Source of the DNA: Candidatus Mesolinea sp. UBA5823
Lineage (GTDB): Bacteria > Chloroflexota > Anaerolineae > Anaerolineales > Anaerolineaceae
Direction: 5' to 3'
NCBI GenBank assembly: GCA_002417685.1
Contig: DICP01000119.1
Span: forward strand, 43,728-65,883
DNA length: 22,156 nt
In this document: one piece after another, positions 1-7,585 of the stretch
How the letters are laid out: each line of letters opens with the position of its first letter
Position numbering within the stretch: position 1 is the first letter of the stretch
Position numbers and translations under genes: made by a program
The notes under the pieces: generated by a model
Seen by the model: only the letters and a program-made list of their open reading frames with translations
What the model was told of the DNA's origin: nothing
The model's database searches: none

Positions 1-660
1 ATCAACCTTAGAATAATCAATTTTTATCTCGGGGGGTCTTTGCCCGCGCATCTCTTGAAGTTGCTCTGGTGCCATATAAAATAACGAACCAGCATCTGTC
101 TGTACCCGATCTTTGCGGCTGGTTATCCCAAAATCTATCAGCACTGGCTCAATGGGCCGATTATTTCCTAACGCATGCCGAAAGAGAATATTTGATGCTT
201 TAATATCATTATGAGCGTAGCCTGAATTATGGATGTATTCTAGAGTATCGATAACTCGGTAAAGAATTGCTCCTGTTACTTCTTCAGAAAGGGTTTTATT
301 TTTCTTTATCAAGTCGCCTACTGACCCTCCTTCTAAGTATTCCATGATAAAGAACCAAGGGCTCCCTTTAAGTTCAACAGCCCTTTCCATATATACTTTT
401 TTTCCGATATCTGATTGGATTGGATATATCCTAACAATCCCTGGATGAGACAAAACCTGTAATATTCTTACTTCAGCTTTTAGGGCATTAATATTAAAAT
501 CATTGAATTCGGATGATTTAGATATTTTAAGAGCTACGATATCAGAGTTTTTTATATTTTGTGCTTTGACAATATATGCCATCCCTCCGTTTGATTCTGG
601 TAGGCACTCAATTACTCTAAAATTTGATATTAGTTGATTCTTCTTGATCTTCGTAGCCAT
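1..660 (-). CDS. Ser/Thr protein kinase, non-RD type (3' end outside window)
   Basis: Partial gene: 220 codons are visible, from an ATG at 660 to the window edge, with no stop. I translated it by hand. It is a Hanks-type kinase catalytic domain: glycine-loop region PESNGGMA (21-28), ATP-anchoring Lys45 in VALK, helix-C Glu63, catalytic loop H150-N151-D152 with K154 and N157, DFG at 176-178 and APE at 197-199. All core catalytic residues are present. The HRD arginine is replaced by Asn, so this is a non-RD kinase that probably does not depend on activation-loop phosphorylation. No N-terminal membrane segment is present; a C-terminal one could lie outside the window. An AAAGG about 11 nt upstream may serve as ribosome binding site. 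It starts 23 bp after the VWA-FHA gene and is probably co-transcribed, so that FHA protein is a candidate partner. Substrates are unknown. Confidence 0.88.
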   Translation of the reverse strand, partial: MATKIKKNQLISNFRVIECLPESNGGMAYIVKAQNIKNSDIVALKISKSSEFNDFNINALKAEVRILQVLSHPGIVRIYPIQSDIGKKVYMERAVELKGSPWFFIMEYLEGGSVGDLIKKNKTLSEEVTGAILYRVIDTLEYIHNSGYAHNDIKASNILFRHALGNNRPIEPVLIDFGITSRKDRVQTDAGSLFYMAPEQLQEMRGQRPPEIKIDYSKVD

Positions 661-683
661 GGCAAGAAAAGCCTTTCTGTATA

Positions 684-2573
684 CTAGAATCGTTTACGAA
701 CAGGATGAGTCGTATCACCATCGATAGTTTCATCGATGGAATAAGATTGACTTTGACTATATCCAAGATCATCTGATGGGGTGTATGAAGAGCTAGCGTA
801 ATTAAATTTAAAGAGGATTCCACCTCTTTCGGGTGGCGCTATGGCAATTTCATCGTCGTCACTTAATTCAAATTTTGTCAATGGTTCTAACTTTCTTCCA
901 TTCAAAAAGGTACCCCATTGACTGTCTTCATCCCTTATGTAAAACACATCATCTTCGTTAATAAGTGTGCAATGAAGCCGGCTTATTGGGCTGTCTTCTT
1001 CACCTGCTTGAAAAATTAGGTCGGCATTGCGGCGGGAACGACCGATTGGCGTCGTCTCATAAATATCATAAACACTCTTAGGCTCTTGACCTGAAAGCAC
1101 TTCTAAATATGCCTTTGGAGTTAATACCTTTTTGGGCTTTGTTATTGATTCCCATGCTTCACCGAATTTTTCTACAACTGACCCGCCCGCAACGGCTAAT
1201 GGCTTTCTAAAAACGAAAACAAGGATTACAGCTACCAAACCGAGTAAAAAACCGCCATATTGAATTAGGTAAGTTAAAAATGTTGGGGAAGAGGTGCTAG
1301 CGATCACGCCAAAGCCCCCTGGTTTTAGTGTTACTATGACAGGATCCGAGCTGCCAACCTTCCCTAAAGAATCCACGGCTTCGATTGTGAAAGTAATCGC
1401 AGTTTCTTCTCCCACCTTAAAGGTTGAGGAGTCCCAGGGAATGGATACCATCAGATCCTCAGGATTCTCTGTTGAATAGACAACATTTCCATTTACGATT
1501 AGTGATACAGATTGTATGTCTCGATTTACCCCATCCGGAAAACTAATCTGTGATTCTACAAGAATTGGTTCGGAACCGGATTGAGAGAATATAGCTCCCG
1601 TTAATGGGGATAAAATTTGAACTCTTGGAGGAAGAAAATTGATGTCCAATCTGTATGAGGTCGAAGTTTTTACCGTATTCGAGGCATTTACAATGGAAAC
1701 CACATGCGTTCCGTTCACTAATTCCGGTATTCGGTATTCAACCAGGTATTGGTTCTTCCAGATAGAAATGTGCTCAAAAAAAGGATCTAAAGTGTCTTTT
1801 GAGCTGCTATTGTAATAAAGATAATTACCCTTACCAATCGCTGCCACCTCTTTGAGGCCTGTATCCCAAGGCTTTTCATCTCCACGGAACAAGACCATAG
1901 AAACAATGGGAGCGTCCTCAGCTTTCATCAATTCTGTAAAATTGTTTATATATTTATCATCTGAAGTTTCTAACCCGGGGGTCAAAAAAAGGATAAATTC
2001 TTTCTTTTCATCGTCGACATCTTTTAAGAGATAGAATGCCCTATTAATTCCTGCCACACCATCAGAATATCTAGTTGGGTTTGGACTATAAGATTTTAAT
2101 TTTTCAGTAATATTTGCAGTTGAGGTTCCAAAATCAACGATTGATTTCAGCTGCCGGTCTTCGTTTGAAACCACCATGATAGAATCGTTTACGCCTGTGC
2201 GGCTCAAAAATGCATTGATAAATTCTTTCATTTCATCAAGCCGAGATTTTCCTGTTGCACCACGCGCATCAAGCCCTAAGCCGGCATCGATTAAAATAAG
2301 CACTCTCACGCCCACTTCTTTTTCTTGAAAACTAAAATCAGCCAAAGCCTCGTTATCGTAAACCTTAATATCTGTTTCTTTTAACCCAGAAATCGGAACT
2401 CCATTTACGTTATAAGAATAAAAATAAACTGAATTCGTAGCGGGGCCAGAAAGAGCCTGACTGGTAATCTCAAAGCGAGAAGGGCTTGTCTGCGCGTAAA
2501 CATTTGGGGAAAATGGGCTTAATAGAAGACTCGTTAGGAAAACAATAATGATTACAAGCCATTTTTTAATCAT
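684..2573 (-). CDS. Membrane-anchored VWA-like / FHA domain protein
   Basis: 629-aa protein. I chose the ATG at 2573 because GGAG lies 7 nt upstream and a signal peptide (1-28, ending VYAQ) follows at once; an in-frame ATG at 2603 is less likely. Order: signal peptide; VWA-like domain about 45-275, starting with a V-L-I-L-I-D strand; an Ig-like beta region about 315-415; one TM helix 433-455; a linker; FHA domain about 488-590; a Ser/Thr-rich tail. The MIDAS motif is degenerate (D96-A-G-L-G in place of DxSxS), so metal binding is doubtful. The FHA phosphothreonine-binding residues are there (G511-R512-S513, S531-R-x-H534, N558-G559), but the usual Asn before G-T is Trp553. Topology inferred: VWA outside, FHA in the cytoplasm. 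With kinases on both sides of the locus it is a plausible phospho-dependent receptor or scaffold of the secretion system. Function is not established. Confidence 0.85.
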   Translation of the reverse strand: MIKKWLVIIIVFLTSLLLSPFSPNVYAQTSPSRFEITSQALSGPATNSVYFYSYNVNGVPISGLKETDIKVYDNEALADFSFQEKEVGVRVLILIDAGLGLDARGATGKSRLDEMKEFINAFLSRTGVNDSIMVVSNEDRQLKSIVDFGTSTANITEKLKSYSPNPTRYSDGVAGINRAFYLLKDVDDEKKEFILFLTPGLETSDDKYINNFTELMKAEDAPIVSMVLFRGDEKPWDTGLKEVAAIGKGNYLYYNSSSKDTLDPFFEHISIWKNQYLVEYRIPELVNGTHVVSIVNASNTVKTSTSYRLDINFLPPRVQILSPLTGAIFSQSGSEPILVESQISFPDGVNRDIQSVSLIVNGNVVYSTENPEDLMVSIPWDSSTFKVGEETAITFTIEAVDSLGKVGSSDPVIVTLKPGGFGVIASTSSPTFLTYLIQYGGFLLGLVAVILVFVFRKPLAVAGGSVVEKFGEAWESITKPKKVLTPKAYLEVLSGQEPKSVYDIYETTPIGRSRRNADLIFQAGEEDSPISRLHCTLINEDDVFYIRDEDSQWGTFLNGRKLEPLTKFELSDDDEIAIAPPERGGILFKFNYASSSYTPSDDLGYSQSQSYSIDETIDGDTTHPVRKRF

Positions 2574-2649
2574 GACGATCCTCCAAATTTGATGACTTTT
2601 CATATAAGAGATTCAAACTTGAAATCCAAATATAAATATTATTTTATAA

Positions 2650-2679
2650 ATTATAATTGTTAATTAATTGCTGTTCCAA
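2650..2679 (-). promoter_or_regulatory. Candidate promoter for the VWA-FHA gene
   Basis: On the minus strand, TTGGAA (2674-2679) and a perfect TATAAT (2650-2655) are 18 bp apart. They lie about 75 bp before the chosen start in an AT-rich gap. The -10 is good and the -35 only partial. Confidence 0.4.
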
Positions 2680-2730
2680 CGCATCAAGATGCTGTTTCTA
2701 GAGCTTTATTGTAACTTAAAATTTGAAAGG

Positions 2731-2810
2731 TGAACTCTCCCCACAGCTATTTGCAGGGATATGTTTTCTTTTGAAAAAAATGAACGCTCCCCGTAGCTTG
2801 CTGCGGGGAA
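2731..2810. repeat. Pair of REP-like palindromic repeats
   Basis: Two imperfect 30-bp copies begin exactly 50 bp apart, at 2731 and 2781, each starting TGAAC and containing CTCCCC...AGCT...GCxGGGA. The second copy folds into a nearly perfect hairpin (TCCCCGTAGC at 2788-2797 against GCTGCGGGGA at 2800-2809, one G-T pair). The first copy has decayed. They sit in the 251-bp gap after the EspG-like gene. They resemble dispersed REP/BIME-type palindromes and could also slow or end transcription. With only one window, genome-wide dispersal cannot be shown. Confidence 0.55.
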
Positions 2811-2824
2811 ACTCCCACTTTTGA

Positions 2825-3646
2825 TTATAAACTATTAGGATAGCCAATCATAATCATTAATTTATTTCTTACTTCCTTTGGATTTACGGACTTAATATGG
2901 GTAACTGGAAGAGGTTCATCTCCAATGGATTCAGAATGAGTAAGCCAGTAAAGAAGTGGGCCTATTTCCATTATAGAGTAATGGCATTGATGCAATAGTT
3001 TTTTACCCTCTTTGTTATAAATCATCTGAATATCTACATTTTTTCTAGGATTAACATAACCTTCCAGAAAAATCCTTAAATCCGGTAATTGACCAATGCA
3101 ACTTCTCGACAATTCCTCTACCGCTTTTTCTGTTTTACCTGATTGGAAAAGAAAAGTTGCTAACTCTAAGTCTTTAGATGGAAGAGAAAATGAATCCTTA
3201 CTTACTATAGGAGTGTCCTTTAGACTAAGTAGCTCTGTAAGAATATAGTCAACGAGAACTTCCCTGTTCTTAAAGCAGGTAAGGTGATACTCGTCTTTAA
3301 TTTTTACAAGTTCTAATTGCCAATCTGGCAAGAAGTGATAAAAGCGTCTCTCCGATTGAGTAAAGGTAAGAACCATTACATCATTAGAGTGTACGCATGA
3401 ATAAATGATAGCACCTAACAAATCATCCATTAGTAAAGTCCCGTCTTTACCGGCATGAATTACGTTAGCCTCAGTTAATTTACCAATGGCAGCGGCTTCT
3501 GCTTTTTTTATCTCTTCTTCTGAAAGGCCTTCTGTCGGATCTTCTACACCAAAGATGACACCTGGACCAAAAAATTTTGCCAACCACCAAAATTCCTGCG
3601 GTGATAAGGTTACAATAATTTTATCTTCTTCATTTATACTTTCCAT
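2825..3646 (-). CDS. Hypothetical protein, possibly EspG-like secretion chaperone
   Basis: 273 aa with no signal peptide and no membrane helix. The ATG at 3646 is chosen because AAGGA lies 5 nt upstream and it follows the stop of the WXG100-CHAP gene by 8 nt; a TTG at 3670 would instead overlap that gene. I do not recognise a signature domain with certainty. The N-terminal half (beta strand with TLSPQEFWWL at 13-22, a helix rich in Ala/Glu at 43-60, then 'L..ANVI' and a D-x-x-L-x-x-x-I segment near 74-82, then alternating strands to about 135) follows the order seen in actinobacterial EspG, the cytoplasmic chaperone that binds ESX substrates. That is a resemblance in layout, not proven homology. 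Tight coupling to the effector gene suggests a dedicated chaperone or an immunity protein. Gene reality is near certain; the function is speculative. Confidence 0.8.
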   Translation of the reverse strand: MESINEEDKIIVTLSPQEFWWLAKFFGPGVIFGVEDPTEGLSEEEIKKAEAAAIGKLTEANVIHAGKDGTLLMDDLLGAIIYSCVHSNDVMVLTFTQSERRFYHFLPDWQLELVKIKDEYHLTCFKNREVLVDYILTELLSLKDTPIVSKDSFSLPSKDLELATFLFQSGKTEKAVEELSRSCIGQLPDLRIFLEGYVNPRKNVDIQMIYNKEGKKLLHQCHYSIMEIGPLLYWLTHSESIGDEPLPVTHIKSVNPKEVRNKLMIMIGYPNSL

Positions 3647-3654
3647 AGCATTCC

Positions 3655-4641
3655 TTAAGGTATCAGCCAAATGAGATCATTATTTAGTTGATCAAGTGCA
3701 ATTGATTTAGTCCGTATCTGATAAACATTATTTATCCTTACTGCCTCACTAATCACCAGATGGTCTGAATATACTTCCTCGACAATAGCGACATGACCAT
3801 AAGTATCGTCTGCATAGGGATGTTCTGGTTGCCAGACGAGTGCATATCCAGGCGCTACCGTATTTGTTAAATCGGAATTTGAATCATTTATCTGAAAAGC
3901 TGTATCTTCATATTTACAGATATAATTTGCTGCTGCTTGATCTGCCCACCTCTCGTTGGCACATTGCGTTGTGCCTAAGTCTGGCCGCCGCGCAGCTGCA
4001 TAAGTAGCGCATGTATACGAAGAGCCATCTCCATTGACTGGAACTAATTTACGTGGAACCGGACGGCTAGGCTCAATAGGCAAAATGTTATTAATCGGTT
4101 CAGTATCTACTGGTGGTGTGCTTGGTCCAGCACCAATATTTCCTCTAGTATTTCCTGGTCCAAGGTTGAATGGCGGCCACCAGGACGGAGGCCATGTCCA
4201 TGCAGAAATTTTTTTAATTAACTCTTGCCAGGCGACATTTGGAATAACCGCAGGTGCAATAATAGCAAATGTAGGAACTTGTATTCTTCCAATTACATCT
4301 ACTATTCCTTCCCAAGTATTATTCAAATGGTCCAGAAAATTGCGCCAAATATCACCGATAAATTCAAACGGTCCATTGAATTTGCTGGCTAGCTTCTCCC
4401 ACTGCTCCGCCTTCTTCTCCGCTGCTTGTGCCATCAGCCGCATCGCTTGGGTCGTCTGTGCATTGACCCGCAGCAGTGTCTCTAAGTTGCTGACGTACTC
4501 TTCCCGCGCTTGACTCTGCCAATTGGCTCCCTTTACACTCGCCCTGATGCTCGCCATATGCCCATCCATCGTGTCCGCTTCCCTCCTCAAGGCTGACGCC
4601 ATCATCCTTACTTGATCGGTATCCATCCTGATACGCATCAT
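3655..4641 (-). CDS. WXG100-CHAP fusion, probable type VII-exported peptidoglycan hydrolase
   Basis: 328 aa. Start ATG at 4641 with AAGGAG 7 nt upstream; the next codon is also ATG. Residues 1-100 form a helical WXG100-like hairpin with W41-Q-S43 at the turn (WxS instead of WxG). A Trp/Pro-rich linker follows (about 100-205, including WTWPPSWWPP). Residues 205-328 look like a CHAP domain: Cys211 in YTCATYAAARRPDLG, the 'CANERWADQA' helix, His283 in GHVAIVEEV and Glu299 in ISEAV, the expected Cys-His-acid set. CHAP enzymes cut amide bonds in peptidoglycan or glutathionylspermidine-type substrates. There is no Sec signal, so export by the WXG module through the neighbouring EccC is the natural inference. 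The role could be wall remodelling for the secretion channel or an antibacterial toxin. Base composition changes sharply inside the gene near 4380. Confidence 0.87.
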   Translation of the reverse strand: MMRIRMDTDQVRMMASALRREADTMDGHMASIRASVKGANWQSQAREEYVSNLETLLRVNAQTTQAMRLMAQAAEKKAEQWEKLASKFNGPFEFIGDIWRNFLDHLNNTWEGIVDVIGRIQVPTFAIIAPAVIPNVAWQELIKKISAWTWPPSWWPPFNLGPGNTRGNIGAGPSTPPVDTEPINNILPIEPSRPVPRKLVPVNGDGSSYTCATYAAARRPDLGTTQCANERWADQAAANYICKYEDTAFQINDSNSDLTNTVAPGYALVWQPEHPYADDTYGHVAIVEEVYSDHLVISEAVRINNVYQIRTKSIALDQLNNDLIWLIP

Positions 4642-4701
4642 ATTAACTCTCCTTCATACCAAGGTTATTCTCAGTGGTATATGCCACCGAGCTAAGCCTA
4701 C

Positions 4702-4742
4702 GCCAAGCTGGCGAAGACAAATGATGCGGAAACCAGCTTGGC
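4702..4742 (-). other. Long hairpin between WXG100 and WXG100-CHAP genes
   Basis: GCCAAGCTGG (4702-4711) and CCAGCTTGGC (4733-4742) make a perfect 10-bp stem with a 21-nt loop, inside the 132-bp gap between the two WXG genes. On the minus-strand transcript it is followed by no T-run, so it is not a standard terminator. It may be an RNA stabiliser or a partial attenuator that lets the small WXG100 protein be made in excess. A smaller dyad (CTC.GTGG / CCAC.GAG, 4670-4691) lies next to it. Confidence 0.55.
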
Positions 4743-4773
4743 TTTATTATTCAATTGTTCGGAAAGCTTCTCG

Positions 4774-5052
4774 CTACCCCATGCGGGAAGCCACTTCCTG
4801 CCACTGTGTAATCTCGGTCTGCAGCGCCGTGGCAAGTTCCCCAAGCGCCGTCAATTGCTGGTTGAGCTGGTTGCGCAGTTGCTCGTAGGCTTGCTGGAAT
4901 TCCGTCGCTGAATTTCCTTGCCAGGCACTTCCAATGATCGAGTTGATTTGATTGGTGAGCGTTCCTAATTCGTTTAGCAACGCCTCCTTCTCTGATACCA
5001 TCTTTTGTTGAGCAGCTTGCACCTGCTCCACGTCCATGTGTAATGTTGCCAT
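4774..5052 (-). CDS. WXG100 family protein (ESAT-6/EsxA-like)
   Basis: 92 aa, the standard WXG100 size. Start ATG at 5052 with a strong AGGAGG 5 nt upstream. Two amphipathic helices flank the diagnostic W44-Q-G46 turn; both are rich in Gln/Ala/Leu as expected for a four-helix-bundle dimer. Known relatives are exported by EccC/EssC ATPases and often partner the larger substrates. I see no clear YxxxD/E export signal after helix 2; the protein stops soon after the helix at SRMG. It has its own strong promoter upstream and lies just before a gene whose N-terminus is also a WXG100 module, so the two proteins could form the exported heterodimer. Its G+C is clearly higher than that of the NHL gene before it. 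Confidence 0.95.
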   Translation of the reverse strand: MATLHMDVEQVQAAQQKMVSEKEALLNELGTLTNQINSIIGSAWQGNSATEFQQAYEQLRNQLNQQLTALGELATALQTEITQWQEVASRMG

Positions 5053-5108
5053 TTTTCCTCCTAAAATTTGATTAAATTGATGTACTTTTAATTCTTACTT
5101 ACTTTTAA

Positions 5109-5137
5109 ATTTTAATGCAGTTATACCAATTTGTAAA
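5109..5137 (-). promoter_or_regulatory. Promoter of the WXG100 gene
   Basis: On the minus strand TTTACA (5132-5137) and TAAAAT (5109-5114) are separated by exactly 17 bp, both 5/6 matches to the sigma-70 consensus, giving a leader of about 50 nt. A second -35-like TTGACA lies just upstream at 5153-5158, 17 bp before TACAAA. Two overlapping strong promoters fit high expression of the WXG100 gene. Confidence 0.65.
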
Positions 5138-5209
5138 GAGATTAATTTATTTTGTCAATACCATATTTTTCCTCACTTTCTCGACATTCCTACTTCGATG
5201 ACCGAGTAA

Positions 5210-7543
5210 TCAATATATTGGGTCGCAACGATAAGAACTAACCACGGGAAGGAACTCAAGAAAAGTTCCTGTTCTAGGAGGTAAGGGTCCTGCATCAATA
5301 ACCCGGACATCATCAATATAAGTCCAAATTCCCCATGAAATTGGCCAGAGATTACGATTTGCAAACACTACCCGAATATATTGCCCTTTGTAAGCCGAAA
5401 GATTATAGGTAACCGAGCGCCAATCTAAGTTTCTACCCGGAGCAGGAGCAACTCTAGGAATGCAGGGTTGAAAACCATCTCGAATTACGGTGGCAAGATG
5501 GTTCAGGCCAACACCATCCTGAATTGCCACTAAGAAGTCGGAGTAGTCCATAATGTCATTTACAAACATGTTGTATCTTAAGGAAAGTATCGGTCGCTCC
5601 CAGGAAGGGTCTACGAATATGGTTTGATAAGCCCATGCTTGACTTATTCCTTGCGATTGCTGTGGTACTTGATTACCTAAAAGCATGGCAATATTACTTT
5701 CACCTGATTCAGATACAAATGAAACACCCAATTCCCCTCCTACGGACCAGTTTAATTGCTCTTCTTCAAAATCTCCATTAAGAATTAATCCTGAAAATGG
5801 ATCTAATTGAGGGCGCTGATTACTAAAAACTTGTACTTGGTTTTTAACTTGGTCGGATATAAATATGTTATTACTTTCATCAATTGCAATTCCTGTTGGA
5901 AAAATGAATTCACCTTCCATTCTTCCATAAATTCCCCAAGCCTTCACGAACGAATAATCATCAGTAACATCAAATATTCTTATTCTCTGATTTAATGAAT
6001 CAACGACAAATAAATATTCATCTGAATCTACTGAATCTACATCAACATCATAAGGGTGATCAAAATATCCTTGAATAACGTCAATATATTCCCCTTCGGG
6101 GTTAAATATTTGAATTCGACTATTATTTGTGTCGGCAGCGTAAACATTCCCGCTACTATCAATTGCTATTCCTTGAAGATTGTTAAATTGTGAATCTCCA
6201 TTTCCTATCGATCCCCATTCATCTTGTTTATTTCCATCATAATTATAAACCACAATTTTTGAATTTCCGTTATCTGATACATAAATTCTTTGTGAAACTC
6301 TGTTTATGGCTATACTGATAGGTAACGAATTTGGCGCTAAATCCCATGTTTCTATTGTTACACCATTTGAGTCTAATTTTTGCACACTACCCGCACCAGA
6401 ATCAGCTACATAGATAAATCCATCTTCATCGATAGCGAGATCCATAGGCTTATGGAACTGAGAAGGGGCTCCCCAACTCTCAATAAAAGACCCATAAGGT
6501 GTAAATTTTTGAATCCTGTCGTTTTCAGAATCCGCAATTAAAATAAATCCATCGTTATCTACTTCCAGACCTCTTGGACGATTAAATTCGCCCAAAGAGC
6601 TAATTTTTGAACCCCATGATGTAAGGTATACCCCCGTTTGAGTAAGCTTTTGGACACGATGATTATTTGTGTCGGTTATATAAATATCATCATTTAAATC
6701 TATGGCAATACCTTCAGGATGATCAAATTGACCTGGTTGATCCCCTTTATTTCCCATCTGACCCAAAAAACTGCCATCGTTCTTATAAAGGTAAATTTTA
6801 GAATTATTTTGGTCAACTATATAAATAATATCGCTGGAATTAATAGCTAAGCCCCGGGGATTGACAAGTTTATCCTCCCCTATTGATAGATGATTTCCCT
6901 CATTATCAAATTTTTGTACGCATTGATGTGATAAGTCTACCACATAAATAGAATCCTCACTATCAAACGCTAACGTGAATGGAATGAAATCAACAGTGAA
7001 ATCCCCAAGATAAACCATATCTTGGGAGAATTTTTGAATTCTTCTATTTCCTGTATCAGAAACATAAATAAAGCCACTTGAATCAATGGCAACACTTGAG
7101 GGGTGAATAAACTGTCCATTACCAGACCCGTGCTCACCCCAAACACCTATAATTTCACCATTCGGTGAAAATAATTTGATATTATCTTCGTACTTATCTG
7201 CATAATAAATATTACCGTCTTTATCGAACGACATATTCGACGGATTTAGAACACCTAAAGTTTCGTCCAAATAAAAATTAGGCCAAACTTTGTAGGTTCT
7301 TGAATTTTGTTCTATAATTGTCATTTTACCATAATTTACTATAAATATTTCCCTTTTTGCGTTCACTCCAATCGCATTAGGATATCGGATTTGGCTAGCT
7401 TCTCCCCCCCAACTTCTCAGAAAATAGTATTCATCATTTACCGAATTAGCTTGAGCTTCTGTTGTCGGATTTGCATATAGCAAAGTACTAATAACAACAA
7501 CGATTACTATAATATTATTCAGAAGATACGGTTTGTGATTCAT
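5210..7543 (-). CDS. Secreted NHL-repeat double propeller with C-terminal jelly-roll-like domain
   Basis: 777 aa. Start ATG at 7543 with GGAGA upstream. A signal peptide covers about 1-32 (long hydrophobic core, then TEAQA). Residues about 50-580 carry twelve NHL-type repeats of the form P-x-G-I-A-I-D-x-x-x-x-I-Y-I-A-D-x-x-N-x-R-I-Q-x-F, enough for two six-bladed beta-propellers. From about 590 a different domain starts (LILNGDFEEEQLNW ... YIDDVRVID), a layout typical of jelly-roll carbohydrate-binding or galactose-binding-like modules. The tail has FLEFLPVV followed by 12 residues, similar to the LPLV-type endings of many Chloroflexi surface proteins. It follows the transmembrane kinase by 42 bp, so it may be an extracellular ligand-binding or scaffold partner of that kinase. 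No enzyme active site is visible. Confidence 0.88.
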   Translation of the reverse strand: MNHKPYLLNNIIVIVVVISTLLYANPTTEAQANSVNDEYYFLRSWGGEASQIRYPNAIGVNAKREIFIVNYGKMTIIEQNSRTYKVWPNFYLDETLGVLNPSNMSFDKDGNIYYADKYEDNIKLFSPNGEIIGVWGEHGSGNGQFIHPSSVAIDSSGFIYVSDTGNRRIQKFSQDMVYLGDFTVDFIPFTLAFDSEDSIYVVDLSHQCVQKFDNEGNHLSIGEDKLVNPRGLAINSSDIIYIVDQNNSKIYLYKNDGSFLGQMGNKGDQPGQFDHPEGIAIDLNDDIYITDTNNHRVQKLTQTGVYLTSWGSKISSLGEFNRPRGLEVDNDGFILIADSENDRIQKFTPYGSFIESWGAPSQFHKPMDLAIDEDGFIYVADSGAGSVQKLDSNGVTIETWDLAPNSLPISIAINRVSQRIYVSDNGNSKIVVYNYDGNKQDEWGSIGNGDSQFNNLQGIAIDSSGNVYAADTNNSRIQIFNPEGEYIDVIQGYFDHPYDVDVDSVDSDEYLFVVDSLNQRIRIFDVTDDYSFVKAWGIYGRMEGEFIFPTGIAIDESNNIFISDQVKNQVQVFSNQRPQLDPFSGLILNGDFEEEQLNWSVGGELGVSFVSESGESNIAMLLGNQVPQQSQGISQAWAYQTIFVDPSWERPILSLRYNMFVNDIMDYSDFLVAIQDGVGLNHLATVIRDGFQPCIPRVAPAPGRNLDWRSVTYNLSAYKGQYIRVVFANRNLWPISWGIWTYIDDVRVIDAGPLPPRTGTFLEFLPVVSSYRCDPIY

Positions 7544-7585
7544 TTATGTCTCCATTTGAAGTAGGAAACTTGCCTTTCGTAATTA

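Noticed and set aside
2574..2603. ATG at 2603 as the start of the VWA-FHA gene
   Set aside because: It would put ten extra residues before a classical signal peptide, and the GGAG directly serves the ATG at 2573.
3647..3670. TTG start at 3670 for the EspG-like gene, overlapping the effector gene
   Set aside because: The ATG at 3646 has a well-spaced AAGGA and removes the overlap.
4034..4513. 159-codon open frame on the plus strand opposite the WXG100-CHAP gene
   Set aside because: No ribosome binding site and low-complexity translation; it lies fully antisense to a gene with clear domains.
4774..5052. C-terminal YxxxD/E export signal in the WXG100 protein
   Set aside because: No Tyr with Asp/Glu at +4 is found after the second helix, so I do not claim this motif.
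5800..7400. Regularly spaced similar sequences that could suggest a CRISPR or satellite array
   Set aside because: The periodicity is that of NHL protein repeats; at DNA level the copies are diverged and the frame is open throughout.
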